Positions 22,045-35,433 are shown, numbered from the stretch's first letter. The stretch: DNA of 64,000 nt from Aplectana chamaeleonis (GCA_029168955.1 JAPDOI010000984.1:178082-242081), one strand, 5' to 3'. The notes: generated by a model not told the origin, from the sequence alone. Program-made: numbers and translations.

Positions 22045-25000
22045 GTGCAGGATCTTAGTAGGAGTGTGCTGGACGTCATGGAAGCTGTGCAGAACCCGAG
22101 TAGGGTGATGCAGGACGGCGTAGAATGTGTGCAGTTCCTTACTGGGAGTGTGCAGGACTTCATGGGACCTGTGCAGGACCTTAGTAGGAGTGTGCAGGAC
22201 ATCGTGAGACCTGTGCAGGCCCGTACTAGGAGTGTGCAGGCCAGCATGAGCCCTGTGCAGGACTTTAGTAGGAGTGTGCAGGACATCATGGAACCTGTGC
22301 AGAACCCCATTAGGGGTGTGCAGGACGTCGTAGAATGTGTGCAGGACCTTAGTGGGAGTGTGCAGGACATCATTGGACCTGTGCAGGACCTCGGTAGGAG
22401 TGTGCAGGACGTCGTAGAATGTGTGCAGGACCTCGGTAGGAGTGTGCAGGACATCATGGAACCTGTGCAGGACCTTAGTAGGAGTGTGCAGGACATCATG
22501 AGACCTGTGCAGGACCTTAGTAGGAGTGTGCAGGACATCATGGGACCTGTGCAGAACCCCAGTAGGGGTGTGCAGGACGTCGTAGAGAATGTGTGCAGGA
22601 CCTCGGTAAGAGTGTGCAGGACATCATGGAACTTGTGCAGGACCCCAGTAGGAGTGTGCAGGACATCATGAGACCTGTGCAGGACCTTAGTAGGAGTGTG
22701 CAGGACATCATGGGACCTGTGCAGGACCTTAGTAGGAGTGTGCAGGACCTCATGGGACCTGTGCAGGGCCCCAGTAGGGGTGTGCAGGAAGTCGTAGAAT
22801 GAGTGCAGGACCTTAGTAGGAGTGTGCAGGACATCATGGGACCTGTGCAAGACCTCAGTAGGAGTGTGCAGGACGTCGTAGAATGTGTGCAGGACCTTAG
22901 TAGGAGTGTGCAGGACATCATGGGCCTGTGCAGGACCTTAGTAGGAGTGTGCAGGACATCATGAGACCTGTGCAGGACCGTAGTAGGAGTGTGCAGGACA
23001 TCATGAGACCTGTGCATGACCTTAGTAGGAGTGTGCGGGACATCATCAGACCTGTGCAGAACCCCAGTAGGGGTGTGCAGGAAGTCGTAGAATGTGTGCA
23101 GGACCTCAGTAGGAGTGTGCAGGACATTATGGGACCTGTGCAGGACCCCAGTAGGAGTGTGCAGGGCATTATGAGACCTGTGCAGGGCCTAAGTAGGAGT
23201 GTGCAGGACAGCATGGGACCTGTGCAGAACCCCAGTAGGGGTGTGCAGGACGTTGTAGATTGTGTGCAGGACGTCGTATAATATGTGCAGGACCTTAGTA
23301 GGAGTGTGCAGGACATCATGGAACCTGTGCAGAACCCCATTAGGGGTGTGCAGGGCGTCGTAGAATGTGTGCAGGACGTCTGCAGAATATGTGCAGGACC
23401 TTAGTAGGAGTGTGCAGGACATCATGGAACCTGTGCAGAACCCCAGTAGGGGTGTGCAGGACGTCGTAGAATGTGTGCAGGACCTTAGTAGGAGTGTGCA
23501 GGACATCATGGGACCTGTGCAGGACCGTAGTAGGAGTGTGCAGGACATCATGGGACCTGTGCAGGACCGTAGTAGGAGTGTGCAGGACATCATGGGACCT
23601 GTGCAGGACCGTAGTAGGAGTGTGCAGGACATCCTGGGACCTGTGCAGGACCCCAGTAGGGGTGTGCAGGACGTCGTATAATGTATGCAGGACCTCAGTA
23701 GGAGTGTGCAGGACATCAAGGAACTTGTGCTGGACCCCAGAAAGGGTGTGCAGGACGTCGTAGAATGTGTGCAGGACCTTAGTAGGAGTGTGCAGGAGAT
23801 TATGGGACCTGTGCAGAACCCCAGTAGGGGTGTGCAGGACGTCGTAGAATGTGTGCAGGACGTCGTATAATATGTGCAGGACCTTAGTAGGAGTGTGCAG
23901 GACATCATGGAACCTGTGCAGGACCCCAGTAGGGGTGTGCAGGACGTCGTAGAATGTGTGCAGGACCTTAGTAGGAGTGTGCAGGACATCATGGGACCTG
24001 TGCAGGACCCCAGTAGGGGTGTGCAGGACGTCGTAGAATGTGTGCAGGACCTTTGTAGGAGTGTGCAGGACATCATGAGACCTATGCAAAACCCCAGTAG
24101 GGGTGTGCAGGACGTCGTAGAACGTGTGCAGGACGTCGTATAATATGTGCAGGACCTTAGTAGGAGTGTGCAGGACATCATGGAACCTGTGCAGAACCCC
24201 ATTAGGGGTGTGCAGGACATCGTAGAGACCTGTGCAGGACCTTAGTAGGAGTGTGCAGGACATCATGGGACCTGTGCAGGACCGTAGTAGGAGTGTGCAG
24301 GACATCCTGGGACCTGTGCAGAACCCCAGTAGGGGTGTGCAGGACGTTGTAGAATGTGTGCAGGACGTCAGTGTATAATGAGACCTGTGCAGGACCTTAG
24401 TAGGAGTGTGCAGGACATCATGGAACCTGTGCAGAACCCCAGTAGGGGTGTGCAGGACGTCGTAGAATGTGTGCAGGACCTTAGTAGGAGTGTGCAGGAC
24501 ATCATGGAACCTGTGCAGGACCTCAGTAGGAGTGTGCAGGACCTTAGTAGGGGTGTGCAGGACCTTAGTAGGAGTGTGCAGGACATCATACGACCTGTGC
24601 AGGACCTCAGTAGGAGTGTGCAGGACATCATAAGACCTGTGCAAGACCCCAGTAGGAGTGTGCAGGACATCATGGGACCTGTGCAGGACCTTAGTAGGAG
24701 TGTGCAGGACATCATGGGACCTGTGCAGGACCGAAGTAGGAGTGTGCAGGACATCATGGGACCTGTGCAGAACCCCAGTAGGGATGTGCAGGACGATCTA
24801 GAACGTGTGCAGGACGTGGTATAGGGTGAGCAGGACCTTAGTAGGAGTGCGCAGGACATAATGGGACCTGTGCAGGACACCAGTAGGGGTGTGCAGGACG
24901 TCGTAGAATGTGTGCAGGACCTCAGTAGTAGTGTGCAGGACATTATGGGACCTGTGCAGGACCCCAGTAGGAGTGTGCAGGACGTCGTAGAATGTGTGCA

Positions 25001-25797
25001 GGACTTTAGTAGGAGTGTGCAGGACATCATGGGACCTGTGCAGGACCGTAGTAGGAGTGTGCAGGACATCATGGGACCTGTGCAGAACCCCAGTAGGGGT
25101 GTGCAGGACCTTAGTAGGAGTGTGCAGGAAGGACATCATGGGACCAGTGCAGTACCGTAGTAGGAGTGTGCAGGGCATCATGGGACCTGTGCAGGACCTT
25201 AGTAGGAGTGTGCAGGACATCATGAGACCTGTGCAGGACCTTAGTAGGAGTGTGCAGGACGTCGTAGAATGTGTGCAGGACCCCAGTAGGAGTGTGCAGG
25301 ACATTATGGAACGTGTGCAAAACCTTAGTAGGAGTGTGCAGGACATCATGGGACCTGTGCAGGACCCCAGTAGGGGTGTGCAGGACGTCGTAGAATGTGT
25401 GCAGGACCTTAGTGGGAGTGTGCAGGACATCATGGGACCTGTGCAGGACCCCAGTAGGAGTGTGCAGGACATCATGGGACCTGTGCAGGACCCCAGTAGG
25501 GGTGTGCAGGACGGCGGAGAATGTGTGCAGGACGTCGTATAATATGTGCAGGACCTCAGTAGGAGTGTGCAGTACATCATGGGATCTGTGCAGAACCCCA
25601 GTAGGGGTGTGCACGACGTCGTAGAATGTAAGCAGGACCTCAGTAGGAGCGTGCAGGACATCATGGGACCTGTGCGGGACCCCAGTAGGGGTGTGCAGGA
25701 CGTCGTAGAATGTGTGCAGGGCCTCAGTATGAGTGTGCAGTACATCAAGGAACTTGTGCTGGACCCCAGTAAGGGTGTACAGGACGTCGTAGAATGT
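22045..25797 (+). repeat. Long diverged satellite block
   Basis: About 3.75 kb without a HOR period. Bases 22060-22270 are the most substituted stretch of the block: cores GTGCTGGAC, ATGCAGGAC, GTGCAGTTC and GTGCAGGCC all occur within 200 bp. Phase breaks lie at about 22586 (+2), 22924 (-1), 23380 (+1), 24215 (+1), 24370 (29-base fused monomer) and 25130 (+4). The simple A/B dimer pattern persists throughout, so it is still the same satellite. Confidence 0.85.
23014..23155 (+). repeat. Rare-variant tract shared with 47820-47961
   Basis: About 142 bp carrying, in order, a GTGCATGAC core, a GTGCGGGAC core with ATCATCAGACCT, and a GTGCAGGAA core. I see the same run at 47820-47961, and part of it (the GTGCGGGAC monomer) near 34719-34760. 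Confidence 0.85.
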
Positions 25798-28483
25798 GTG
25801 CAGGATCCTAGTAGGAGTGTGCAGGACATCATGGGACCTGTGCAGGACCTTAGTAGGAGTGTGCACGACATCATGAGACCTGTGCAGGACCGTAGTAGGA
25901 GTGTGCAGGACATCATGGGACCCTTGCAGAACCCCAGTAGGGGTGTGCAGGACGTCGTAGAATGTGTGCAGGACCTCGGTAAGAGTGTGCAGGACATCAA
26001 AGAACTTGTGCAGGACCTTAGTAGGAGTGTGCAGGGCATCATGAGACCTGTCCAGAACCCCAGTAGGGGTGTGCAGGACGTCGTAGAATGTGTGCAGGAC
26101 CTCGGTAGGAGTGTGCAGGACATCAAGGAACTTGTGCTAGACCGTAGTATTAGTGTGCAGGGCATCATGGGACCTGTGCAGGACCGTAGTAGGAGTGTGC
26201 AGGACATCATGAGACCTGTGCAGAACCCCATCAGGGGTGTGCAGGACGTCGTAAAATGTGTGCAGGACCTCATGGAACCTGTGCAGGACCCCAGTAGGAG
26301 TGTGCAGGACATAAAGGGACCTGTGCAGGACATCAGTAGGGGTGTGCAGGACGTCGTAGAATGTGTGCAGGACCTCAGTAGTAGTGTGCAGGACATTATG
26401 GGACCTGTGCAGGACCCCAGTAGGGGTGTGCAGGACGTCGTATAATGTGTGCAGGACCTCAGTAGGAGTGTGCAGGACATCATGGAACGTGTGCAGGACC
26501 TTAGTAGGAGTGTGCAGGACATCATGGGACCTGTGCAGGACCTTAGTAGGAGTGTGCAGGACATCATGAGACCTGTGCAGGACCGTAGTAGGAGTGTGAA
26601 GGGCATCATGAGACCTGTCCAGAACCCCAGTAGGGGTGTGCAGGACGTCGTAGAATGTGTGCAGGACCTCGGTAGGAGTGTGCAGGACATCAAGGAACTT
26701 GTGCTGGACCCCAGTAAGGGTGTGCAGGACGTCGTAGAATGTGTGCAGGACCTTAGTAGAAGTGTGCAGGGCATCATGGGACCTGTGCAGAACCCCAGTA
26801 GGGGTGTACAGGACGTTGTAGAATGTGTGCAGGACGTCGTATAATATGTGCAGGACCTTAGTAGGAGTGTGCAGGACATCATGGAACCTGTGCAGAACCC
26901 CATTAGGGGTGTGCAGGACGTCGTAGAATGTGTGCAGGACGTCGTATAATATGTGCAGGATCTTAGTAGGAGTGTGCAGGACATCATGGAACCTGTGCAG
27001 AACCCCATTAGGGGTGTGCAGGACGTCGTAGAATGTGTGCAGGACCTTAGTAGGAGTGTGCAGGACATCATGGGACCTGTGCAGGACCGTAGTAGGAGTG
27101 TGCAGGACATCCTGGGACCTGTGCAGAACCCCAGTAGGGGTGTGCAGGACGTTGTAGAATGTGTGCAGGACGTCGTATAATATGTGCAGGATCTTAGTAG
27201 GAGTGTGCAGGACATCATGGAACCTGTGCAGAACCCCATTAGGGGTGTGCAGGACGTCGTAGAATGTGTGCAGGACGTCGTATAATATGTGCAGGATCTT
27301 AGTAGGAGTGTGCAGGACATCATGGAACCTGTGCAGAACCCCATTAGGGGTGTGCAGGACGTCGTAGAATGTGTGCAGGACCTTAGTAGGAGTGTGCAGG
27401 ACATCATGGGACCTGTGCAGGACCGTAGTAGGAGTGTGCAGGACATCATGGGACCTGTGCAGAACCCCAGTAGGGGTGTGCAGGACGTCGTAGAATGTGT
27501 GCAGGACCTTAGTAGGAGTGTGCAGGACATCATGGGACCTGTGCAGGACCGTAGTAGGAGTGTGCAGGGCATCATGGGACCTGTGCAGGACCTTAGTAGG
27601 AGTGTGCAGGACATCATGGGACCTGTGCAGGACCGTAGTAGGAGTGTGCAGGACATCATGAGACCTGTGTAGAACCCCATTAGGGGTGTGCAGGACGTCG
27701 TAAAATGTGTGCAGGACCTCATGGAACCTGTGCAGGACCCCAGTAGGAGTGTGCAGGACGTCGTAGAATGTGTGCAGGACCTTAGTAGGAGTGTGCAGGA
27801 CATCATGGGACCTGTGCAGGACCGTAGTAGGAGTGTGCAGGACATCCTGGGACCTGTGCAGAACCCCAGTAGGGGTGTGCAGGACGTGGTAGAATGTGTG
27901 CAGGACCTTAGTAGGAGTGTGCAGGACATCATGGAACGTGTGCAGGACCTTAGTAGGAGTGTGCAGGACATCATGGGACCTGTGCAGGACCTTAGTAGGA
28001 GTGTGCAGAACATCATGAGACCTGTGCAGGACCGTAGTAGGAGTGTGCAGGACATCATGAGACCTGTGCAGGACCTTAGTAGGAGTGTGAAGGGCATCAT
28101 GAGACCTGTCCAGAACCCCATTAGGGGTGTGCAGGACGTCGTAGAATGTGTGCAGGACCTCAGTAGGAGTGTGCAGGACATCATGGGACCTGTGCAGGAC
28201 CGTAGTAGGAGTGTGCAGGACATCCTGTGACCTGTGCAGAACCCCAGTAGGGGTGTGCAGGACGTTGTAGAATGTGTGCAGGACGTCGTATAATATGTGT
28301 AGGACCTTAGTAGGAGTGTGCAGGACATCATGGAACGTGTGCAGAACCCCATTAGGGGTGTACAGGACGTCGTAGAATGTGTGCAGGACCTTAGTAGGAG
28401 TGTGCAGGACATCATGGGACCTGTGCAGGACCTTAGTAGGAGTGTGCAGGACATGATGAGACCTGTGCAGGACCGTAGTAGGA
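25798..28483 (+). repeat. Segmental duplication, right copy (partner 4866-7634)
   Basis: Colinear with 4866-7634 and carrying the same rare markers (GTGCACGAC core, CGTAGTATTAGT, CCCATCAGGGGT, ATCCTGTGACCT, ATGATGAGACCT). It lacks one dimer near 26180 and four monomers near 28377, and has one extra dimer near 27440. Its VVEC-type phase is intact throughout. Confidence 0.9.
26218..26385 (+). repeat. IKGP/ISRG cassette, 8 monomers
   Basis: Copy of the cassette at 5328, with the same private ends CCCATCAGGGGT and ATCAGTAGGGGT. It is the only full cassette in the middle of the window, and it sits inside the duplicated segment, so it was probably carried there by that duplication. Confidence 0.88.
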
Positions 28484-30165
28484 GTGTGCAGGACATCATG
28501 GGACCTGTGCAGAACCCCAGTAGGAGTGTGCAGGACATCATGGGACCCTTGCAGAACCCCAGTATGGGTGTGCAGGACGTCGTAGAATGTGTGCAGGACC
28601 TCGGTAAGAGTGTGCAGGACATCAAAGAACTTGTGCAGGACTTTAGTAGGAGTGTGCAGGACATCATGAGACCTGTGCAGGACCGTAGTAGGAGTGTGCA
28701 GGACATCATGAGACCTGTGCAGGACCTTAGTAGGAGTGTGAAGGGCATCATGAAACCTGTCCAGAACCCCAGTAGGGGTGTGCAGGACGTCGTAGAATGT
28801 GTGCAGGACCTCGGTAGGAGTGTGCAGGACATCAAGGAACTTGTGCTGGACCCCAGTAAGGGTGTGCAGGACGTCGTAGAATGTGTGCAGGACCTTAGTA
28901 GAAGTGTGCAGGGCATCATGGGACCTGTGCAGAACCCCAGTAGGGGTGTGCAGGACGTTGTAGAATGTGTGCAGGACGTCGTATAATATGTGCAGGACCT
29001 TAGTAGGAGTGTGCAGGACATCATGGAACCTGTGCAGAACCCCATTAGGGGTGTGCAGGACGTCGTAGAATGTGTGCAGGACGTCGTATAATGTGTGCAG
29101 GACCTTAGTAGGAGTGTGCAGGACATCATGGGACCTGTGCAGGACCTTAGTAGGAGTGTGCAGGACATCATGAGACCTGTGCAGGACCGTAGTAGGAGTG
29201 TGCAGGACATCATGGGACCTGTGCAGGACCGTAGTAGGAGTGTGTAGGACATCCTGGGACCTGTGCAGAACCCCAGTAGGGGTGTGCAGGACGTTGTAGA
29301 ATGTGTGCAGGACGTCGTATAATATGTGCAGGACCTTAGTAGGAGTGTGCAGGACATCATGGAACGTGTGCAGAACCCCAATAGGGGTGTACAGGACGTC
29401 GTAGAATGTGTGCAGGACCTTAGTGGGAGTGTGCAGGACATCATTGGACCTGTACAGGACCTCGGTAGGAGTTTGCAGGACGTCGTAGAATGTGTGCAGG
29501 ACCTTAGTAGGAGTGTGCAGGACATCATGGGACCTGTGCAGGACCTTAGTAGGAGTGTGCAGGACATCATGAGACCTGTGCAGGACCGTAGTAGGAGTGT
29601 GCAGGACATCATGGGACCTGTGCAGAACCCCAGTAGGAGTGTGCAGGACGTCGTAGAATGTGTGCAGGACCTCGGTAAGAGTGTGCAGGACATCAAAGAA
29701 CTTGTGCAGGACTTTAGTAGGAGTGTGCAGGACATCATGAGACCTGTGCAGGACCGTAGTAGGAGTGTGCAGGACATCATGAGACCTGTGCAGGACCTTA
29801 GTAGGAGTGTGAAGGGCATCATGAGACCTGTCCAGAACCCCAGTAGGGGTGTGCAGGACGTCGTAGAATGTGTGCAGGACCTCGGTAGGAGTGTGCAGGA
29901 CATCAAGGAACTTGTGCTGGACCCCAGTAAGGGTGTGCAGGACGTCGTAGAATGTGTGCAGGACCTTAGTAGAAGTGTGCAGGGCATCATGGGACCTGTG
30001 CAGAACCCCAGTAGGGGTGTGCAGGACGTTGTAGAATGTGTGCAGGACGTCGTATAATATGTGCAGGACCTTAGTAGGAGTGTGCAGGACATCATGGAAC
30101 CTGTGCAGAACCCCATTAGGGGTGTGCAGGACGTCGTAGAATGTGTGCAGGACGTCGTATAATAT
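28484..30165 (+). repeat. HOR copies lacking a start-marker module
   Basis: Two HOR cycles are recognisable, but the GTGCAGGAT-started four-monomer module expected after 29091 is missing. There the AT-rich monomer is GTCGTATAATGT and is followed directly by LSRS-IMGP. A GTGTAGGAC core lies near 29243. The CCCAATAGGGGT marker is at about 29378. Confidence 0.82.
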
Positions 30166-31362
30166 GTGCAGGATCTTAGTAGGAGTGTGCAGGACATCAT
30201 GGAACCTGTGCAGAACCCCATTAGGGGTGTGCAGGACGTCGTAGAATGTGTGCAGGACCTTAGTAGGAGTGTGCAGGACATCATGGGACCTGTGCAGGAC
30301 CTTAGTAGGAGTGTGCAGGACATCATGAGACCTGTGCAGGACCGTAGTAGGAGTGTGCAGGACATCATGGGACCTGTGCAGGACCGTAGTAGGAGTGTGC
30401 AGGACATCCTGGGACCTGTGCAGAACCCCAGTAGGGGTGTGCAGGACGTTGTAGAATGTGTGCAGGACGTCGTATAATATGTGCAGGATCTTAGTAGGAG
30501 TGTGCAGGACATCCTGGGACCTGTGCAGAACCCCAGTAGGGGTGTGCAGGACGTCGTAGAATGTGTGCAGGACCTTAGTGGGAGTGTGCAGGACATCATT
30601 GGACCTGTACAGGACCTCGGTAGGAGTTTGCAGGACGTCGTAGAATGTGTGCAGGACCTTAGTAGGAGTGTGCAGGACATCATGGGACCTGTGCAGGACC
30701 TTAGTAGGAGTGTGCAGGACATCATGAGACCTGTGCAGGACCGTAGTAGGAGTGTGCAGGACATCATGGGACCTGTGCAGAACCCCAGTAGGAGTGTGCA
30801 GGACATCATGGGACCCTTGCAGAACCCCAGTATGGGTGTGCAGGACGTCGTAGAATGTGTGCAGGACCTCGGTAAGAGTGTGCAGGACATCAAAGAACTT
30901 GTGCAGGACTTTAGTAGGAGTGTGCAGGACATCATGAGACCTGTGCAGGACCGTAGTAGGAGTGTGCAGGACATCATGAGACCTGTGCAGGACCTTAGTA
31001 GGAGTGTGAAGGGCATCATGAAACCTGTCCAGAACCCCAGTAGGGGTGTGCAGGACGTCGTAGAATGTGTGCAGGACCTCGGTAGGAGTGTGCAGGACAT
31101 CAAGGAACTTGTGCTGGACCCCAGTAAGGGTGTGCAGGACGTCGTAGAATGTGTGCAGGACCTTAGTAGAAGTGTGCAGGGCATCATGGGACCTGTGCAG
31201 AACCCCAGTAGGGGTGTGCAGGACGTTGTAGAATGTGTGCAGGACGTCGTATAATATGTGCAGGACCTTAGTAGGAGTGTGCAGGACATCATGGAACCTG
31301 TGCAGAACCCCATTAGGGGTGTGCAGGACGTCGTAGAATGTGTGCAGGACGTCGTATAATAT
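30166..31362 (+). repeat. HOR unit, 57 monomers (1,197 bp)
   Basis: A full-length 57-monomer unit with one peculiarity: after the second AT-rich monomer (about 30478) the module reads LSRS-ILGP-NPSRG rather than LSRS-IMER-NPIRG, a short tract that looks copied from the preceding dimer set. Confidence 0.87.
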
Positions 31363-33249
31363 GTGCAGGATCTTAGTAGGAGTGTGCAGGACATCATGGA
31401 ACCTGTGCAGAACCCCATTAGGGGTGTGCAGGACGTCGTAGAATGTGTGCAGGACCTTAGTAGGAGTGTGCAGGACATCATGGGACCTGTGCAGGACCTT
31501 AGTAGGAGTGTGCAGGACATCATGAGACCTGTGCAGGACCGTAGTAGGAGTGTGCAGGACATCATGGGACCTGTGCAGGACCGTAGTAGGAGTGTGCAGG
31601 ACATCCTGAAACGTGTGCAGAACCCCATTAGGGGTGTACAGGACGTCGTAGAATGTGTGCAGGACCTTAGTGGGAGTGTGCAGGACATCATTGGACCTGT
31701 GCAGGACCTCGGTAGGAGTTTGCAGGACGTCGTAGAATGTGTGCAGGACCTTAGTAGGAGTGTGCAGGACATCATGGGACCTGTGCAGGACCTTAGTAGG
31801 AGTGTGCAGGACATCATGAGACCTGTGCAGGACCGTAGTAGGAGTGTGCAGGACATCATGGGACCTGTGCAGAACCCCAGTAGGAGTGTGCAGGACATCA
31901 TGGGACCCTTGCAGAACCCCAGTTGGGTGTGCAGAACGTCGTAGAATGTGTGCAGGACCTCGGTAAGAGTGTGCAGGACATCAAAGAACTTGTGCAGGAC
32001 CTTAGTAGGAGTGTGCAGGACATCATGAGACCTGTGCAGGACCGTAGTAGGAGTGTGCAGGACATCATGAGACCTGTGCAGGACCGTAGTAGGAGTGTGC
32101 AGGACATCATGAGACCCTTGCAGAACCCCAGTAGGGGTGTGCAGGACGTCGTAGATTGTGTGCAGGACCTCGGTAAGAGTGTGCAGGACATCAAGGAACT
32201 TGTGCTGGACCCCAGTAAAGGTGTACAGGACGTCGTAGAATGTGTGCAGGACCTTAGTAGGAGTGTGCAGGACATCATGGAACTTGTGCTGGACCCCAGT
32301 AAAGGTGTGCAGGACGTCGTAGAATGTGTGCAGGACGTCGTATAATATGTGCAGGACCTTAGTAGGAGTGTGCAGGACATCATGGAACCTGTGCAGAACC
32401 CCATTAGGGGTGTGCAGGGCGTCGTAGAATGTGTGCAGGACCTTAGTAGGAGTGTGCAGGACATCATGGGGCATGTGCAGGATCTTAGTAGGAGTGTGCA
32501 GGACATCATGGAACCTGTGCAGAACCCCATTAGGGGTGTGCAGGACGTCGTAGAATGTGTGCAGGACCTTAGTAGGAGTGTGCAGGACATCATGGGACCT
32601 GTGCAGGACCTTAGTAGGAGTGTGCAGGACATCATGAGACCTGTGCAGGACCGTAGTAGGAGTGTGCAGGACATCATGAGACCTGTGCAGGACCTTAGTA
32701 GGAGTGTGAAGGGCATCATGAGACCTGTCCAGAACCCCAGTAGGGGTGTGCAGGACGTCGTAGAATGTGTGCAGGACCTCGGTAGGAGTGTGCAGGACAT
32801 CATGGGACCTGTGCAGGACCCCTTAGGGTGTGCAGGACGTCGTAGAAGGTGTGCAGGACCTTAGTAGAAGTGTGCAGGACATCATGGGACCTGTGCAGAA
32901 CCCCAGTAGGGGTGTGCAGGACGTCGTAGAATGTGTGCAGGACCTTAGTAGGAGTGTGCAGGACGTCGTAGAATGTGTGCAGGACCTTAGTAGGAGTGTG
33001 CAGGACATCATGAGACCCTTGCAGAACCCCAGTAGGGGTGTGCAGGACGTCGTAGAATGTGTGCAGGACCTCGGTAGGAGTGTGCAGGACATCAAGGAAC
33101 TTGTGCTGGACCCCAGTAAGGGTGTGCAGGACGTCGTATAATATGTGCAGGACCTTAGTAGGAGTGTGCAGGACATCATGGAACCTGTGCAGAACCCCAT
33201 TAGGGGTGTGCAGGACGTCGTAGAATGTGTGCAGGACGTCGTATAATAT
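31363..33249 (+). repeat. HOR start followed by irregular block
   Basis: The first 27 monomers follow the 52-mer order, with the ILKR chimeric monomer at 31594-31614. At about 31923 one base is lost, and order breaks down to 33249. Two IKEL/IMEL-PSKG dimers with CCCAGTAAAGGT lie near 32206 and 32296, and a 2-bp loss at about 32824 leaves a TTAGGG-containing remnant. Confidence 0.83.
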
Positions 33250-34341
33250 GTGCAGGATCTTAGTAGGAGTGTGCAGGACATCATGGAACCTGTGCAGAAC
33301 CCCATTAGGGGTGTGCAGGACGTCGTAGAATGTGTGCAGGACCTTAGTAGGAGTGTGCAGGACATCATGGGACCTGTGCAGGACCTTAGTAGGAGTGTGC
33401 AGGACATCATGAGACCTGTGCAGGACCGTAGTAGGAGTGTGCAGGACATCATGGGACCTGTGCAGGACCGTAGTAGGAGTGTGCAGGACATCCTGAAACG
33501 TGTGCAGAACCCCATTAGGGGTGTACAGGACGTCGTAGAATGTGTGCAGGACCTTAGTGGGAGTGTGCAGGACATCATTGGACCTGTGCAGGACCTCGGT
33601 AGGAGTTTGCAGGACGTCGTAGAATGTGTGCAGGACCTTAGTAGGAGTGTGCAGGACATCATGGGACCTGTGCAGGACCTTAGTAGGAGTGTGCAGGACA
33701 TCATGAGACCTGTGCAGGACCGTAGTAGGAGTGTGCAGGACATCATGGGACCTGTGCAGAACCCCAGTAGGAGTGTGCAGGACATCATGGGACCCTTGCA
33801 GAACCCCAGTATGGGTGTGCAGGACGTCGTAGAATGTGTGCAGGACCTCGGTAAGAGTGTGCAGGACATCAAAGAACTTGTGCAGGACCTTAGTAGGAGT
33901 GTGCAGGACATCATGAGACCTGTGCAGGACCGTAGTAGGAGTGTGCAGGACATCATGAGACCTGTGCAGGACCTTAGTAGGAGTGTGAAGGGCATCATGA
34001 GACCTGTCCAGAACCCCAGTAGGGGTGTGCAGGACGTCGTAGAATGTGTGCAGGACCTCGGTAGGAGTGTGCAGGACATCAAGGAACTTGTGCTGGACCC
34101 CAGTAAGGGTGTGCAGGACGTCGTAGAATGTGTGCAGGACCTTAGTAGAAGTGTGCAGGGCATCATGGGACCTGTGCAGAACCCCAGTAGGGGTGTGCAG
34201 GACGTTGTAGAATGTGTGCAGGACGTCGTATAATATGTGCAGGACCTTAGTAGGAGTGTGCAGGACATCATGGAACCTGTGCAGAACCCCATTAGGGGTG
34301 TGCAGGACGTCGTAGAATGTGTGCAGGACGTCGTATAATAT
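33250..34341 (+). repeat. Canonical 52-monomer HOR unit (1,092 bp)
   Basis: Exactly 52 x 21 bp. In monomer order, the NP-type hairpin monomers are 3, 13, 27, 37, 45 and 50; VVEC types are 4, 14, 18, 28, 38, 42, 46 and 51; IKEL types are 30 and 40; AT-rich GTCGTATAATAT monomers are 47 and 52; the chimeric ATCCTGAAACGT monomer is number 12 (33481-33501). A-type monomers number 25 and B-type 27. Monomer 27 has the CCCAGTATGGGT variant. Confidence 0.93.
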
Positions 34342-35433
34342 GTGCAGGATCTTAGTAGGAGTGTGCAGGACATCATGGAACCTGTGCAGAACCCCATTAG
34401 GGGTGTGCAGGACGTCGTAGAATGTGTGCAGGACCTTAGTAGGAGTGTGCAGGACATCATGGGACCTGTGCAGGACCTTAGTAGGAGTGTGCAGGACATC
34501 ATGAGACCTGTGCAGGACCGTAGTAGGAGTGTGCAGGACATCCTGGGACCTGTGCAGAACCCCAGTAGGGGTGTGCAGGACGTTGTAGAATGTGTGCAGG
34601 ACGTCGTAGAATGTGTGCAGGACCTCAGCAGGAGTGTGCAGAACATTATGGGACCTGTGCAGGACCCCAGTAGGGGTGTGCAGGACGTCGTAGAATGTGT
34701 GTAGGACCTTAGTAGGAGTGTGCGGGACATCATCAGACCTGTGCAGAACCCCAGTAGGGGTGTGAAGGACGTCGTAGATTGTGTGCAGGACCTTAGTAGG
34801 AGTGTGCAGGACGTTATGGGACCTGTGCAAGACCCCAGTAGGGGTGTGCAGGGCATCATGAGACCTGTGCAGGACCGCAGTAGGAGTGTGCAGGACATCA
34901 TGGGACCTGTGCAGAACCCCAGTAGGAGTGTGCAGGACATCATGGGACCCTTGCAGAACCCCAGTATGGGTGTGCAGGACGTCGTAGAATGTGTGCAGGA
35001 CCTTAGTGGGAGTGTGCAGGACATCATTGGACCTGTACAGGACCTCGGTAGGAGTTTGCAGGACATCATGAGACCTGTGCAGGACCGTAGTAGGAGTGTG
35101 CAGGACATCATGAGACCTGTGCAGGACCTTAGTAGGAGTGTGAAGGGCATCATGAAACCTGTCCAGAACCCCAGTAGGGGTGTGCAGGACGTCGTAGAAT
35201 GTGTGCAGGATCTCGGTAGGAGTGTGCAGGACATGAAGGAACTTGTGCTGGACCCCAGTAAGGGTGTGCAGGACGTCGTAGAATGTGTGCAGGACGTTGT
35301 AGAATGTGTGCAGGACGTCGTATAATATGTGCAGGACCTTAGTAGGAGTGTGCAGGACATCATGGAACCTGTGCAGAACCCCATTAGGGGTGTGCAGGAC
35401 GTCGTAGAATGTGTGCAGGACGTCGTATAATAT
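34342..35433 (+). repeat. 1,092-bp unit with foreign central segment
   Basis: Has the canonical length, but monomers from about 34575 to 35080 come from diverged satellite: CTCAGCAGGAGT, GTGTAGGAC, GTGCGGGAC with ATCATCAGACCT, and GTGAAGGAC. The ends match the 52-mer. The equal length suggests replacement by conversion or exchange in register, or coincidence. Confidence 0.83.

Noticed and set aside
32816..32834. Telomere-like TTAGGG sequence
   Set aside because: TTAGGG or TTAGGGG appears once per CCCATTAGGGGT monomer and in a shortened monomer at about 32824, never in tandem. It is part of the satellite.
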